Source of the DNA: an uncultured Pelagibacteraceae bacterium
Lineage (GTDB): Bacteria; Pseudomonadota; Alphaproteobacteria; Pelagibacterales; Pelagibacteraceae
Assembly (NCBI GenBank): GCA_902603555.1
Contig: CACKVD010000005.1
Coordinates: 1-64,000 of the forward strand
Length of the DNA: 64,000 nucleotides
Direction: 5' to 3'
Both the position numbers and the translations under genes were made by a program. Below are positions 11,223 through 19,726 of this stretch, one piece after another. The notes below the pieces were generated by a model. The model saw only the letters and a program-made list of their open reading frames with translations. It made no database searches and was not told the origin of the DNA. Position 1 is the first letter of the stretch. Each line of letters begins with the position of its first letter.

Positions 11223-11300
11223 ATGAATCTTAATAATAAAATTCTATTAGTACTTTTTATAATTGCAATCACTTTTGTAGTATATTCTAGTTTTAATTAA
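11223..11300 (+). CDS. Possible 25-residue membrane peptide
   Basis: An ORF too short for the track: ATG at 11223, TAA at 11298-11300, encoding MNLNNKILLVLFIIAITFVVYSSFN. It is a charged/polar head followed by a single hydrophobic segment, typical of small membrane proteins. It sits in the 110-base gap between the divergent M48 protease and DUF502 genes and ends four bases before the DUF502 start. No clear ribosome binding site is visible. It could equally be chance coding in AT-rich DNA. Confidence 0.3.
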   Translation: MNLNNKILLVLFIIAITFVVYSSFN

Positions 11301-11304
11301 TTTT

Positions 11305-11925
11305 ATGGCTAAAAACAAAAAAAAAAGGTCTTTAACACTAATACTAAGAAACTACTTTATTACAGGAGTAGTTGTACTAATTCCAATAGGTTTCACTTTA
11401 TATTTAAGTAAAATTTTAATTGGAATTTCATCTAAAATAATTCCACAAAACATAAATCCTAATAATTATCTACCATTTGCTATACCTGGAATTGAAATCA
11501 TAATTTCTGTGATTTTTATAACTATTGTTGGAGGTTTATCCTTATCTTTTTTAGGCAAACGAATTCTCAAACTTATTGATGATTTGTTTAAAAGAATCCC
11601 AGTTCTACGAACTATTTACTCTGCGATATTACAAATGACAGAAACGTTTTCCAATAAAGATGAGAGCGATAAAAAAAGTGTTGTCTTAGTTGAATATCCT
11701 AGAAAGGGAGTTTGGGCAGTCGGTTTTGCTACTAAAGAAAATAAAGGTGAAATGGCACAAAAAACTAATAAAAAATTGATTAACGTTTTCGTTCCAACCA
11801 CACCAAATCCTACAAGTGGTTTTCTACTTATGTTTCCAATAGATGAGGTTATATATCTAAATATGACATTCGAAGAAGCTTCTAAATTTATTGTGTCTGC
11901 AGGAACATCTGCAGGAAAGAATTAA
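11305..11925 (+). CDS. DUF502 family membrane protein
   Basis: A 206-residue protein of the DUF502 family, common in alphaproteobacteria next to recG. Two membrane segments are visible (about residues 13-35 and 57-80), the second with GGLSLSFLGKR, followed by the conserved RIPVLRTIYSAILQM and VVLVEYPRKGVWAVGFAT stretches and a C-terminal PTTPNPTSGFLLMFP motif. Function is not established. Its stop overlaps the convergent recG stop by four bases, matching the usual DUF502/recG neighbourhood. Confidence 0.9.
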   Translation: MAKNKKKRSLTLILRNYFITGVVVLIPIGFTLYLSKILIGISSKIIPQNINPNNYLPFAIPGIEIIISVIFITIVGGLSLSFLGKRILKLIDDLFKRIPVLRTIYSAILQMTETFSNKDESDKKSVVLVEYPRKGVWAVGFATKENKGEMAQKTNKKLINVFVPTTPNPTSGFLLMFPIDEVIYLNMTFEEASKFIVSAGTSAGKN

Positions 11926-13973
11926 GCAATATCATTTATTATGTCTGCTCGATCGTATAATTTTACTAATGCTTTAAATCTACTAATATCTTCTTTTTCT
12001 TTTTCAATTCTTTTGATTTCTTTTTCAGCTAAAATAAAAAGATTATGATTGTGGATTGGGTCTGCTAATTTAAAGCTTTTAATTCCGCTCTGTTTAAAAC
12101 CCAAAATATCCCCAAACCCTCTTAACTTCATATCTTCCTCAGATATCCAAAAACCATCATTAGACTCTTTTAATATATTTATTCTTTTTTTTGCATTTTC
12201 ACTCAAATTGGATTTAAACATTAATATACATGATGACACTTTATTACCTCTCCCAACCCTGCCTCTAAGCTGATGTAATTGAGATAAACCAAATTTATTT
12301 GCATTTTCAATAACAATTACATTTGCATTAGGAAAATCTATACCAACCTCAATAATTGTTGTTGATACTAAAATTTTAAATTCATTTTTTAAAAATTTAT
12401 TTAAAATTAACTCTTTTTCTTCAATGGTTGTTTTTCCATGAAGTAAAAAAACTTCTTTAGGGAATAACTTTTTCAAATATTCAGACTTTTTTACAGCGGA
12501 TGTATGATCAATTTTATTTGATTCTTCAATTAAAGGGCACACCCAAAAAATTTGATTTCCAAGATTAATTTCTTTTTTTACAAATTTAATTACATCATCA
12601 ATTTTATTTTCAAATTTACTATAGGTTTTAACAGGTTTACGAATATTTGGTTTTTCTCGAATAATGGAAAGATCCATATCACCATATATTGTCATCGTCA
12701 AAGTACGTGGTATTGGTGTGGCAGTCATTAAAAGAACATCACAATCTTTACCAGCTTTATCAGATAACTTTTTTCTTTGATTGACTCCAAACTTGTGTTG
12801 TTCATCTATTATTATTAATCCAAGGTTTCTAAATTGAACTTTTTTTTGAAATAAAGCATGTGTTCCGAAGATTATATCAATTTGTTTCTTTAACAATCTA
12901 TCTAAAATATTTTTTTTGTCTCTATAAGTTGATTTCCCAGAGAGTAATTCTATTCTTATGTTTTTTGGAAATATTTTTTGTGCTAACAAAGAATGCTGTC
13001 TTGCTAATATTTCAGTAGGTGCCATTACTGCTACTTGAAAACCTGAATTAATTGAATTGTAGGCAGACAATAATGATACTATTGTTTTTCCGCTACCAAC
13101 ATCACCCTGTAACAATCTAAACATCTTTTTATCAGAACATAAATCTTTATTTATCTCATCTAAAGTTTTGTTTTGATCATTCGTTAATGAGTAGTTTAAA
13201 GTAGAAATTATTTCATTTTGTTTTTTTGTATCGAATTTTTTTTTAGTTTTTTTAACTTTTTTGATTTTTTTTCTAATTTCAGAATTTACTAAAAATGTTG
13301 AGAAAATTTCATCAAAAGCTAGTCTTTGATAAAAGTTTTCTTTAAATTTTCCAATATTTTCAGGATTATGTAATTTTTTAATTGAATCATTCCAACTCAT
13401 ATTATCAAATTTCTTTAATATTTCTTTTGAATGCCATTCATCAATTTTAGGTAAATTATTTATTATCTGTAATATAATCTTATTATAAACTTTCTCACTG
13501 ATACCTTCAGTTAATGAGTAACTATTGTGTTTTTGTTTTATTATAGAGGAGTTTTCTGAAATATATTTAGGATTTGTAAGCTGGTATTTATTTCTAAAAT
13601 GTTTAATTTTACCACTAATTGTAACTTCTTTACCAATAGGCAATATCTTTTTAATATATCCCTCATAACTATTAAAAAAAACACAATCTATCTCACCAGT
13701 TTCATCTTTACATAAAACCCGACTTGGTAAGTTTCTAATTCTTGGAAACAAATATTTTTGGGGTATTACAGTTATAGTTTGTGTTTCATCTATTTTTAAA
13801 TCTTTTATTTTCGACGATAAACTTCTATCAGTGTACGATTTTGGTAATTTCCACAATAAATCAAAAATATTATTTATCTTTTTTTTCTTGAGTAAATTTG
13901 TTGTCTTAATTCCGATACCCTTGAGAGAAGTGAGGTCAGATAATAAGTATTTATAATTTCTTTTAATATCCAT
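11922..13973 (-). CDS. recG: ATP-dependent DNA helicase RecG
   Basis: RecG remodels stalled replication forks and Holliday junctions. The 683 residues are near the family length. An N-terminal wedge/OB domain (about 60-150) is followed by the helicase core with Walker A GDVGSGKT (about 290), DEQHKFGV as motif II, the LLMTATPIPRTL motif III, and the C-terminal half with STTIIEVGIDFPNAN and QLHQLRGRVGRG. The helicase C-terminus LRGFGDILGFKQSG is typical of RecG. Its start is 22 bases from the divergent sdhE start. Confidence 0.96.
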   Translation of the reverse strand: MDIKRNYKYLLSDLTSLKGIGIKTTNLLKKKKINNIFDLLWKLPKSYTDRSLSSKIKDLKIDETQTITVIPQKYLFPRIRNLPSRVLCKDETGEIDCVFFNSYEGYIKKILPIGKEVTISGKIKHFRNKYQLTNPKYISENSSIIKQKHNSYSLTEGISEKVYNKIILQIINNLPKIDEWHSKEILKKFDNMSWNDSIKKLHNPENIGKFKENFYQRLAFDEIFSTFLVNSEIRKKIKKVKKTKKKFDTKKQNEIISTLNYSLTNDQNKTLDEINKDLCSDKKMFRLLQGDVGSGKTIVSLLSAYNSINSGFQVAVMAPTEILARQHSLLAQKIFPKNIRIELLSGKSTYRDKKNILDRLLKKQIDIIFGTHALFQKKVQFRNLGLIIIDEQHKFGVNQRKKLSDKAGKDCDVLLMTATPIPRTLTMTIYGDMDLSIIREKPNIRKPVKTYSKFENKIDDVIKFVKKEINLGNQIFWVCPLIEESNKIDHTSAVKKSEYLKKLFPKEVFLLHGKTTIEEKELILNKFLKNEFKILVSTTIIEVGIDFPNANVIVIENANKFGLSQLHQLRGRVGRGNKVSSCILMFKSNLSENAKKRINILKESNDGFWISEEDMKLRGFGDILGFKQSGIKSFKLADPIHNHNLFILAEKEIKRIEKEKEDISRFKALVKLYDRADIINDIA

Positions 13974-13995
13974 AAACTAATATTATATTCCTATT

Positions 13996-14253
13996 ATGAC
14001 TGCTGATATAGAACAAATAAAAAAAAAAATTATTTATCGATCAAATTATCGCGGCACAAAAGAAATGGATAAACTTTTAGGAGCTTTTACAAATAAATAT
14101 ATAAATCAATTAGATTATGAAGATTTAAACCAATTAATAAAATTTTTGGCAATTGATGATAATAATCTTTATAATTTTTATAATGGTTTAAAAACAAATA
14201 TAGAATTTGAAGATAATAAAATTAATAATCTATTTAAAAATTTTAAATATTAA
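13996..14253 (+). CDS. sdhE: Succinate dehydrogenase assembly factor SdhE (SDHAF2/YgfY family)
   Basis: SdhE binds the flavoprotein subunit of succinate dehydrogenase and promotes covalent FAD attachment. The 85-residue protein carries the defining motif in IIYRSNYRGTKEMDKLLG (RSxYRGxKExD) and the later LDYEDLNQLIKFLAIDDNNLYNF. It is divergent from recG and convergent with tRNA-Ser. The adjacency of sdhE and recG on opposite strands is a common alphaproteobacterial arrangement. Confidence 0.93.
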   Translation: MTADIEQIKKKIIYRSNYRGTKEMDKLLGAFTNKYINQLDYEDLNQLIKFLAIDDNNLYNFYNGLKTNIEFEDNKINNLFKNFKY

Positions 14254-14262
14254 TGATTTTAG

Positions 14263-14352
14263 TGGCGGAGAGACTGGGATTCGAACCCAGGAAAGAGTTG
14301 CCCCTTTGCCGGTTTTCAAGACCGGTGCTTTCAACCGCTCAGCCATCTCTCC
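14263..14352 (-). tRNA. tRNA-Ser (anticodon TGA)
   Basis: Read on the minus strand: acceptor GGAGAGA/TCTCTCC, discriminator G and encoded CCA. The anticodon stem is CCGGT/ACCGG around loop CTTGAAA, giving TGA (Ser). A long variable arm (GCAAAGGGGCAACTC region) marks a class II tRNA, and the T arm CTGGG-TTCGAAT-CCCAG is complete. It is convergent with sdhE and its upstream side faces rarD. Confidence 0.97.
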
Positions 14353-14434
14353 TTGTAGAAGCTTTTATAATTAAAAATATTTAATTCAACTATAAAATAG
14401 TCTATTTAATGAAAGTATTATTTAATTCATTAAA

Positions 14435-15319
14435 ATGTCAATGAAACCAGATTTTAATAAAGGATTATTGTTAACATCATTAGGATCTTTTTGGTGGGGA
14501 TTTATTGGTGTAATATATTTTGAATATGTATCATTTATTGGTCATGTTGAATTAGTTGTTCATAGATGTTTATGGACAGCATTAATGCTAATTTTTACAA
14601 CTACATTATTTTCTAAATGGAAATTATTTTTATCAACATCCTCAAATAAAAAATACTTATTATATTTATTTATATCTGGTTTTTTAATTTTTACAAATTG
14701 GGCAATTTGGATTTATGCTGTTGCTACTGACAGAATAATTGATGCAAGTTTTGGATATTTTATAATGCCAATAATTAGTGTTTTGCTTGGTTACATTTTT
14801 TTTAAAGAAAATCTTAATAGAAAAAGAACATTTTCAATTTTATTAGTCTTGATCTCAATCTTAATGTTAATCCTTTTTAATTTAAAAGATCTTCCTTGGG
14901 TTGGTCTTATAGTTGCATTAAGTTGGGCTTTTTATAACTTAGTGAGAAAAAAAATAAATGTTGATACAGATATAGGTCTTTTGATTGAAAGTTTATATAT
15001 TCTACCTTTTGCAATTATAACTTTTTACTTCATAAGTAAAAATGGCTTTAACGATTTTAGTTTTTCTAACTTAGAATTAAGTCTGCTTCTTATACTAGCG
15101 GGCCCAATGACTGTGATTCCTTTGTTTTTATATGTCAGAGGTGTCGAGTTGATTGGCCTAGGTCCAACAGGTATGATTTTTTATATCACTCCAACTTTAC
15201 AGTTTATTTTGGGGTATTTTTATTACAATGAGGAGTTTTCATTAGTTAAATTTCTAAGTTTTATTATTATTTGGATTGCTGTAATTATATATCTTAAAGA
15301 TCTTTATGAAAATAATTAA
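14435..15319 (+). CDS. rarD: RarD-type EamA transporter
   Basis: A 294-residue inner-membrane permease with about ten hydrophobic segments, made of two EamA repeats. RarD-specific stretches are the N-terminal LLTSLGSFWWGFIGVIYFEYV, TNWAIWIYAV and the FILGYFYYNEEF segment near the end. RarD proteins are drug/metabolite transporters first noted for chloramphenicol sensitivity; the substrate is not known. It is preceded by the divergent tRNA-Ser and overlaps the following transglycosylase gene by 14 bases, so it begins the plus-strand run up to 22.8 kb. Confidence 0.9.
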   Translation: MSMKPDFNKGLLLTSLGSFWWGFIGVIYFEYVSFIGHVELVVHRCLWTALMLIFTTTLFSKWKLFLSTSSNKKYLLYLFISGFLIFTNWAIWIYAVATDRIIDASFGYFIMPIISVLLGYIFFKENLNRKRTFSILLVLISILMLILFNLKDLPWVGLIVALSWAFYNLVRKKINVDTDIGLLIESLYILPFAIITFYFISKNGFNDFSFSNLELSLLLILAGPMTVIPLFLYVRGVELIGLGPTGMIFYITPTLQFILGYFYYNEEFSLVKFLSFIIIWIAVIIYLKDLYENN

Positions 15320-16307
15320 TAATTTTTTTTTAATATTTATCATCTCATTTACAAACTTATTAGCAGATACGAGTCTTGAGTTTAATGAATGGAAAAAGAA
15401 TTTTAGAATTTTAGCATTAAAAAATAATATATCAGAAAAAACATTCGACACTGTAATGTCAGACGTAAAATTTTTACCTAATGTAATTAAATATGACAGA
15501 TATCAACCAGAATTTTATGAAGATACAAAAACCTATGTTACAAAAAGGACTTCAGTAAAAAAAGTTCAAAAAGGAACAAGCTTTTATAATAAAAATTCTT
15601 CACTTATTAATGAAGTTGAAAAAAAATTTAATATAGAAAAAGAATTACTTCTTTCATTAATGGGTATTGAAACAAATTATGGTACATATGTTGGTAAAAT
15701 GGATATTTTATCATCATTATCTACTCTGAGTTATGATAAAAGAAGATCTCAATTTTTTACTGAAGAACTTTTAATTTTATTAAAATTAATAGACTCAAAT
15801 CAAATTGATCATGAAACTTTATATGGATCGTGGGCTGGTGCTTTTGGTTTTTTTCAATTTATGCCATCAACTATTAAGAATCACGCTATAGATTATGATA
15901 AAAATAATCATATTGATTTAAAAAATCCTACCGATGCTTATGCATCTGCCGCTAACTATCTTTACAAGATGGGTTGGGATAAAAATTCACATTGTTTTTA
16001 TAAAATAAATCTTAATGATAAAATTTCAAAAAAGTATTTAAATGTTTCTGCAAAAAAATTAGTGAATAAAAGAAAACTTAAATATTTTAAAAAATTTATT
16101 TCAAATTACGATGATTTTAATTTTCTTGATGAAAACCTCAAAGTTGCAATAATTACTCCAGATAAAGATATCATACCTGAAGCAGAAACCCTAAATCCTG
16201 CATATATAGTTTTTGACAATTATGAAATAGTTTTAAAGTGGAATAGATCGCTTAGATTTGCTTTAGCAGTTTGTACATTAAAAGATAAGATTAAAAATGA
16301 ATTATAA
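15306..16307 (+). CDS. mltB: Lytic murein transglycosylase, MltB family
   Basis: MltB-type enzymes cut peptidoglycan glycan strands to give 1,6-anhydro ends. The 333 residues begin with a signal peptide (to about residue 21, ending LLADTS) without a lipobox Cys, so the enzyme is probably soluble in the periplasm. The catalytic Glu is in LLSLMGIETNYGTY (about residue 125); the substrate groove motifs GSWAGAFGFFQFMPST and DAYASAANYLYKMGW follow. There is no recognisable C-terminal peptidoglycan-binding domain. It overlaps both neighbours and sits upstream of a SPOR protein and a carboxypeptidase, a cell-wall gene group. Confidence 0.92.
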   Translation: MKIINNFFLIFIISFTNLLADTSLEFNEWKKNFRILALKNNISEKTFDTVMSDVKFLPNVIKYDRYQPEFYEDTKTYVTKRTSVKKVQKGTSFYNKNSSLINEVEKKFNIEKELLLSLMGIETNYGTYVGKMDILSSLSTLSYDKRRSQFFTEELLILLKLIDSNQIDHETLYGSWAGAFGFFQFMPSTIKNHAIDYDKNNHIDLKNPTDAYASAANYLYKMGWDKNSHCFYKINLNDKISKKYLNVSAKKLVNKRKLKYFKKFISNYDDFNFLDENLKVAIITPDKDIIPEAETLNPAYIVFDNYEIVLKWNRSLRFALAVCTLKDKIKNEL

Positions 16308-17049
16308 GATATTAATTTTCTCATTTATATGCTTATTTTTTTTTGGTTGTGAACAGATAAATACCAATAAATCTAGTGAGATTAATTTTAAACCAGAAAA
16401 CAGTTATAAAAATTTGGGATTTGCCCTTATTTATAATAATAATCTTGAAAATATAAAAAAATTAGAGACAAGATCTTTAGATATTTATCATAAATCATTA
16501 AAAAAAAAATCATCTGTAAAAATTCTAAACCCCGCAAATGGTAAATATTTAATTGCACAAGTTAAATCAAATAAAGAAAAATTTTCAAATTTTTATAATT
16601 CTATTTTGAGCTCAAGAATAGCTGAAGAATTAGAGCTGAATATTAATGAACCCTATGTTGAAATAATATTAATTTCAAAAAAATCAACTTTTGTAGCAAA
16701 GAAGTCTAAAATGTTTGAAGAAGAAAAAACTGTAGCTGAAAAAGCCCCTGTAGATGGTATTCAAATTAATGACTTAAATCAAAAAAAAGTTAAAAAGAAG
16801 ACACCTATAAGTAAGAAATTTTCTTATTCAATTAAGGTGGCAGATTTTTATTACGAGGACACTGCCTTTTTAATGAAAGATAGAATAAGAAAAGAAACCT
16901 CAATTAAAACATTGAAAATAAGTAGATTATCTCAAACAAAATATAGGGTATTAATAGGACCTTTTAATGATATAAAAAGTTTAAAAAACTCATTTGAAAA
17001 TTTGAGTTCTTTGAATTTTGAAAATTTAGAAATTTTAAAAAATGATTAA
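16297..17049 (+). CDS. Lipoprotein with degenerate RlpA-like barrel and SPOR domain
   Basis: A 250-residue predicted lipoprotein: signal peptide with a Cys at FFFGC (residue 18). The middle (about residues 50-125) resembles the double-psi barrel of RlpA: VKILNPANGKYLIAQVKSN, then SRIAEELELN and YVEIILI, but the catalytic Asp region of active RlpA is not recognisable. After a Lys-rich linker, residues 175-250 look like a SPOR peptidoglycan-binding domain (FSYSIKVADF, YRVLIGPFNDIKSLKN). Active RlpA cleaves naked glycan at the septum; this one may only bind. It overlaps mltB and the carboxypeptidase gene, which fits a division or wall role. Confidence 0.68.
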   Translation: MNYKILIFSFICLFFFGCEQINTNKSSEINFKPENSYKNLGFALIYNNNLENIKKLETRSLDIYHKSLKKKSSVKILNPANGKYLIAQVKSNKEKFSNFYNSILSSRIAEELELNINEPYVEIILISKKSTFVAKKSKMFEEEKTVAEKAPVDGIQINDLNQKKVKKKTPISKKFSYSIKVADFYYEDTAFLMKDRIRKETSIKTLKISRLSQTKYRVLIGPFNDIKSLKNSFENLSSLNFENLEILKND

Positions 17050-18193
17050 AAAACTTATCATAATTTTTTTTGTAAACATATTCGTATCACAATTTGCAAA
17101 TGCTAATTTGGAAATAAAAGCCAGAACTGCAATTTTGCAGGATTTTTTATCAGGAGAAATTTTATATGAAAAAGAACCTGATAGATCTATTTATCCAGCC
17201 TCTATGACTAAAATAATGACAAGTATTATTGCATTTGATTTAATCAAATCTGGTGATTTAGATTTAGATGAAAAGTTTATTATTTCTGAAAAAGCATGGA
17301 GATTATCTACAGCTGGATATTCTTCAATGTTTGTAATGATAGGAGATGAAGTATCTGTATATGATTTACTTAAAGGAATTATTGTTGCTTCAGGCAATGA
17401 TGCGTGCATTGCACTAGCAGAAGGAATTGCCGGAACTGAAGAAGAGTTTGCTATAATGATGACTTCAAAAGCGAAGGAAATTGGTATGGAAAATACTAAT
17501 TTTGCTAACTCTTCAGGAATAAATGATCCTGACAACTACTCAACTGTCAGAGATATAATGATAATGTCAAATTATTTGATTAAAAACCATCCAGAATATT
17601 ATGAATGGTTTAGTGAAAAAGAATTTACTTGGGATAGAACAGGGGGTGATCCGATAACACAAGGTAACAGGAATCCACTTTTATATAAAAATATGGGTGT
17701 AGATGGAATTAAAACTGGCTACTTAGCTGTAGAAAGATATTCTTTAGCTTCATCATTAAAGAGAAAAGGAAGAAGACTCATCGCAGTTGGAAGTGGTTTT
17801 GAAACGAAAAATGAGAGATCTAGAGAAAGTGCAAAACTTTTAACTTTTGGTCTCACAAATTTTGATTTAGTCGAAATTTCAAAAAAAGATGATCCATTTA
17901 CATCCTTAGAAGTTTGGCTTGGTAAAGAGAAATTAGTTAAAGCCTATACAAAAGAGAATATTTACAAAACAATAAAAAAAGGACAAAAAAAGAAATTAAA
18001 AGCCAAAGTTGTTTATGAAGGACCTATTGAAGCTCCAATTAAAAAAGATCAAATATTAGCAAAACTTGAGATTATTTATGATCAAAACTTAATAGGTGAA
18101 TATGAACTATTAGCTATTAATGAAGTCAAAAAAGTTAATATTTTTTCAAGATTAATGAAATCTTTAAATTATCTTATATGGGGCGATGTATAA
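17042..18193 (+). CDS. dacA: D-alanyl-D-alanine carboxypeptidase (PBP5/6 family)
   Basis: This low-molecular-weight penicillin-binding protein trims the terminal D-Ala from peptidoglycan stem peptides. The 383 residues comprise a signal peptide (to about 22), the peptidase S11 domain with SxxK in PASMTKIMT, SxN in VASGNDACIAL and KTG in DGIKTGYL, then the C-terminal beta domain (about 280-365) with GEYELLAINEV. The last 18 residues (VNIFSRLMKSLNYLIWG) form an amphipathic helix, the usual membrane anchor. It overlaps the SPOR lipoprotein gene by eight bases and tmk by eight bases. Confidence 0.94.
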   Translation: MIKKLIIIFFVNIFVSQFANANLEIKARTAILQDFLSGEILYEKEPDRSIYPASMTKIMTSIIAFDLIKSGDLDLDEKFIISEKAWRLSTAGYSSMFVMIGDEVSVYDLLKGIIVASGNDACIALAEGIAGTEEEFAIMMTSKAKEIGMENTNFANSSGINDPDNYSTVRDIMIMSNYLIKNHPEYYEWFSEKEFTWDRTGGDPITQGNRNPLLYKNMGVDGIKTGYLAVERYSLASSLKRKGRRLIAVGSGFETKNERSRESAKLLTFGLTNFDLVEISKKDDPFTSLEVWLGKEKLVKAYTKENIYKTIKKGQKKKLKAKVVYEGPIEAPIKKDQILAKLEIIYDQNLIGEYELLAINEVKKVNIFSRLMKSLNYLIWGDV

Positions 18194-18797
18194 AAAACCC
18201 TTAATTGTTTTTGAAGGTATTGAAGGAAGTGGAAAAAGCTTACATATTTCAAATGTCTCTAGATATTTACACAAAAAAAAAATTGACCACATTAAATTAA
18301 GAGAACCAGGTGGAAGTCTTAATTCAGAAAAAATAAGAAAATTGATACTTAATAATAAATCAAATTTTAATAAAGATACTGATTTATTACTTTATTTGGC
18401 AGCAAGAAGTGAAAATCTAGTTTTATTAAATAAGTATTTTAGAAAAAAAGTAATATTAATTGATAGATTTATTGACTCAACTATATCCTATCAACATTAT
18501 GGATTAGGTGTTAATTTAAACTTAATAAAAGTTATCAATAAATACCTTTTAAAGAATATTAAAATTGATTTTACATTTTTAAATACCGTAAGTAAAAATA
18601 ATATGATTAAAAGACTTAAATTAAGAAAATCACTTAATAGATATGATAAATTTAATGAATCTTTTTATCAAAATGTACAAAAAGGTTTTTTAAAACTTGC
18701 AAAAAAAGATAAAAAAAAATATTTAATAATTGATTCAAATTTGGATGTTAAGACAAATAAATCTTTAATAATTGATAAAATTGATAAATTGATATGA
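18186..18797 (+). CDS. tmk: Thymidylate kinase
   Basis: Tmk phosphorylates dTMP to dTDP. The 203 residues show the P-loop FEGIEGSGKSLH, the LREPGGSLNSEKIRK substrate region, the DRFIDSTISYQHYG motif (DRx) and a Lys/Arg-rich lid (RLKLRKSLNRYDKF). The P-loop carries Glu-Gly rather than the commoner Asp-Gly, within normal variation. It overlaps the genes on both sides; tmk followed by holB and metG/tatD is a standard bacterial order. Confidence 0.95.
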   Translation: MYKKPLIVFEGIEGSGKSLHISNVSRYLHKKKIDHIKLREPGGSLNSEKIRKLILNNKSNFNKDTDLLLYLAARSENLVLLNKYFRKKVILIDRFIDSTISYQHYGLGVNLNLIKVINKYLLKNIKIDFTFLNTVSKNNMIKRLKLRKSLNRYDKFNESFYQNVQKGFLKLAKKDKKKYLIIDSNLDVKTNKSLIIDKIDKLI

Positions 18798-19726
18798 TTT
18801 ATGTTGAACCAATTAACCAACTAAAGTTATTTGGTTTAGAAAAATATATTCATGAATTAATCAATCTATATGATAATAAAAAACTACCTAGTAAGATACT
18901 ACTTAGTGGATCTAAAGGTTTAGGTAAATCAACATTATCTTATCATTTTATTAATTATGTTTTATCAAAAGATGAGCAATATAGTTATAATTATTATGAT
19001 TTTACAATAAATTCTGAAAATCATTCTTTTAAAACTATCTTAAATAAATCTAATCCAAATTTTATTTTAATTGATGTAAATACTGATAAAAAATTTATTG
19101 ATATTGACCAAATTAGAAAATTGATAATTAATTTGAATAAATCATCTTTCAATAATAAGCCAAGATTTGTTTTGATAGATAACATAGAGTTTTTAAATAC
19201 AAATTCAATTAATTCATTACTTAAAGTTTTAGAGGAACCTTCTGTAAATATTCATTTTATTCTAATTCACAATAATAAAAAAATCTTACCTACTTTATTA
19301 TCAAGATGTATTAATTTTAAGATTTCATTATCTAATAAAGAAATTTTAAACATAGCTAACAAATTGTTAGATGATAAAATAGAAAATTTTGTTAACAAAG
19401 ATTTGATCAACTATTACATCACACCAGGAAATATTTATAACTTAGTATTTTTTGGCGTAAATAATGAGTATGACCTTATTAATATAGATTTAAAAGATTT
19501 TTTAAATACTGTAATTGAAAATAAACACTATAAAAAAGAGTATCTAATCAATTTTATGATTTTTGATTTTATTGAATTTTATTTTAATAAAATTAATTCT
19601 TCATTTTCAACAAAAATTTCTGATAAATATAGTTACTTTTTAAAAAGAATATCTGATACTAAAAGATTTAACTTAGATGAAGAATCTCTATTTTTAGAAT
19701 TCAAGAATGTTATTTTAAATGGATAA
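18794..19726 (+). CDS. holB: DNA polymerase III delta' subunit
   Basis: Delta' is part of the clamp loader. The 310-residue protein has an AAA+ N-terminal domain with SGSKGLGKSTLSYHF near residue 38 and the ISR-equivalent LLSRCINFKIS (SRC motif) near 170, plus VFLIDNIEFLN-type segment FVLIDNIEFLN and LLKVLEEPS. The zinc-binding Cys cluster found in many delta'/gamma proteins between Walker A and B is missing, which also happens in other alphaproteobacteria. The C-terminal collar domain is AT-driven and poorly conserved. Overlaps tmk by four and metG by eight bases. Confidence 0.9.
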   Translation: MIYVEPINQLKLFGLEKYIHELINLYDNKKLPSKILLSGSKGLGKSTLSYHFINYVLSKDEQYSYNYYDFTINSENHSFKTILNKSNPNFILIDVNTDKKFIDIDQIRKLIINLNKSSFNNKPRFVLIDNIEFLNTNSINSLLKVLEEPSVNIHFILIHNNKKILPTLLSRCINFKISLSNKEILNIANKLLDDKIENFVNKDLINYYITPGNIYNLVFFGVNNEYDLINIDLKDFLNTVIENKHYKKEYLINFMIFDFIEFYFNKINSSFSTKISDKYSYFLKRISDTKRFNLDEESLFLEFKNVILNG

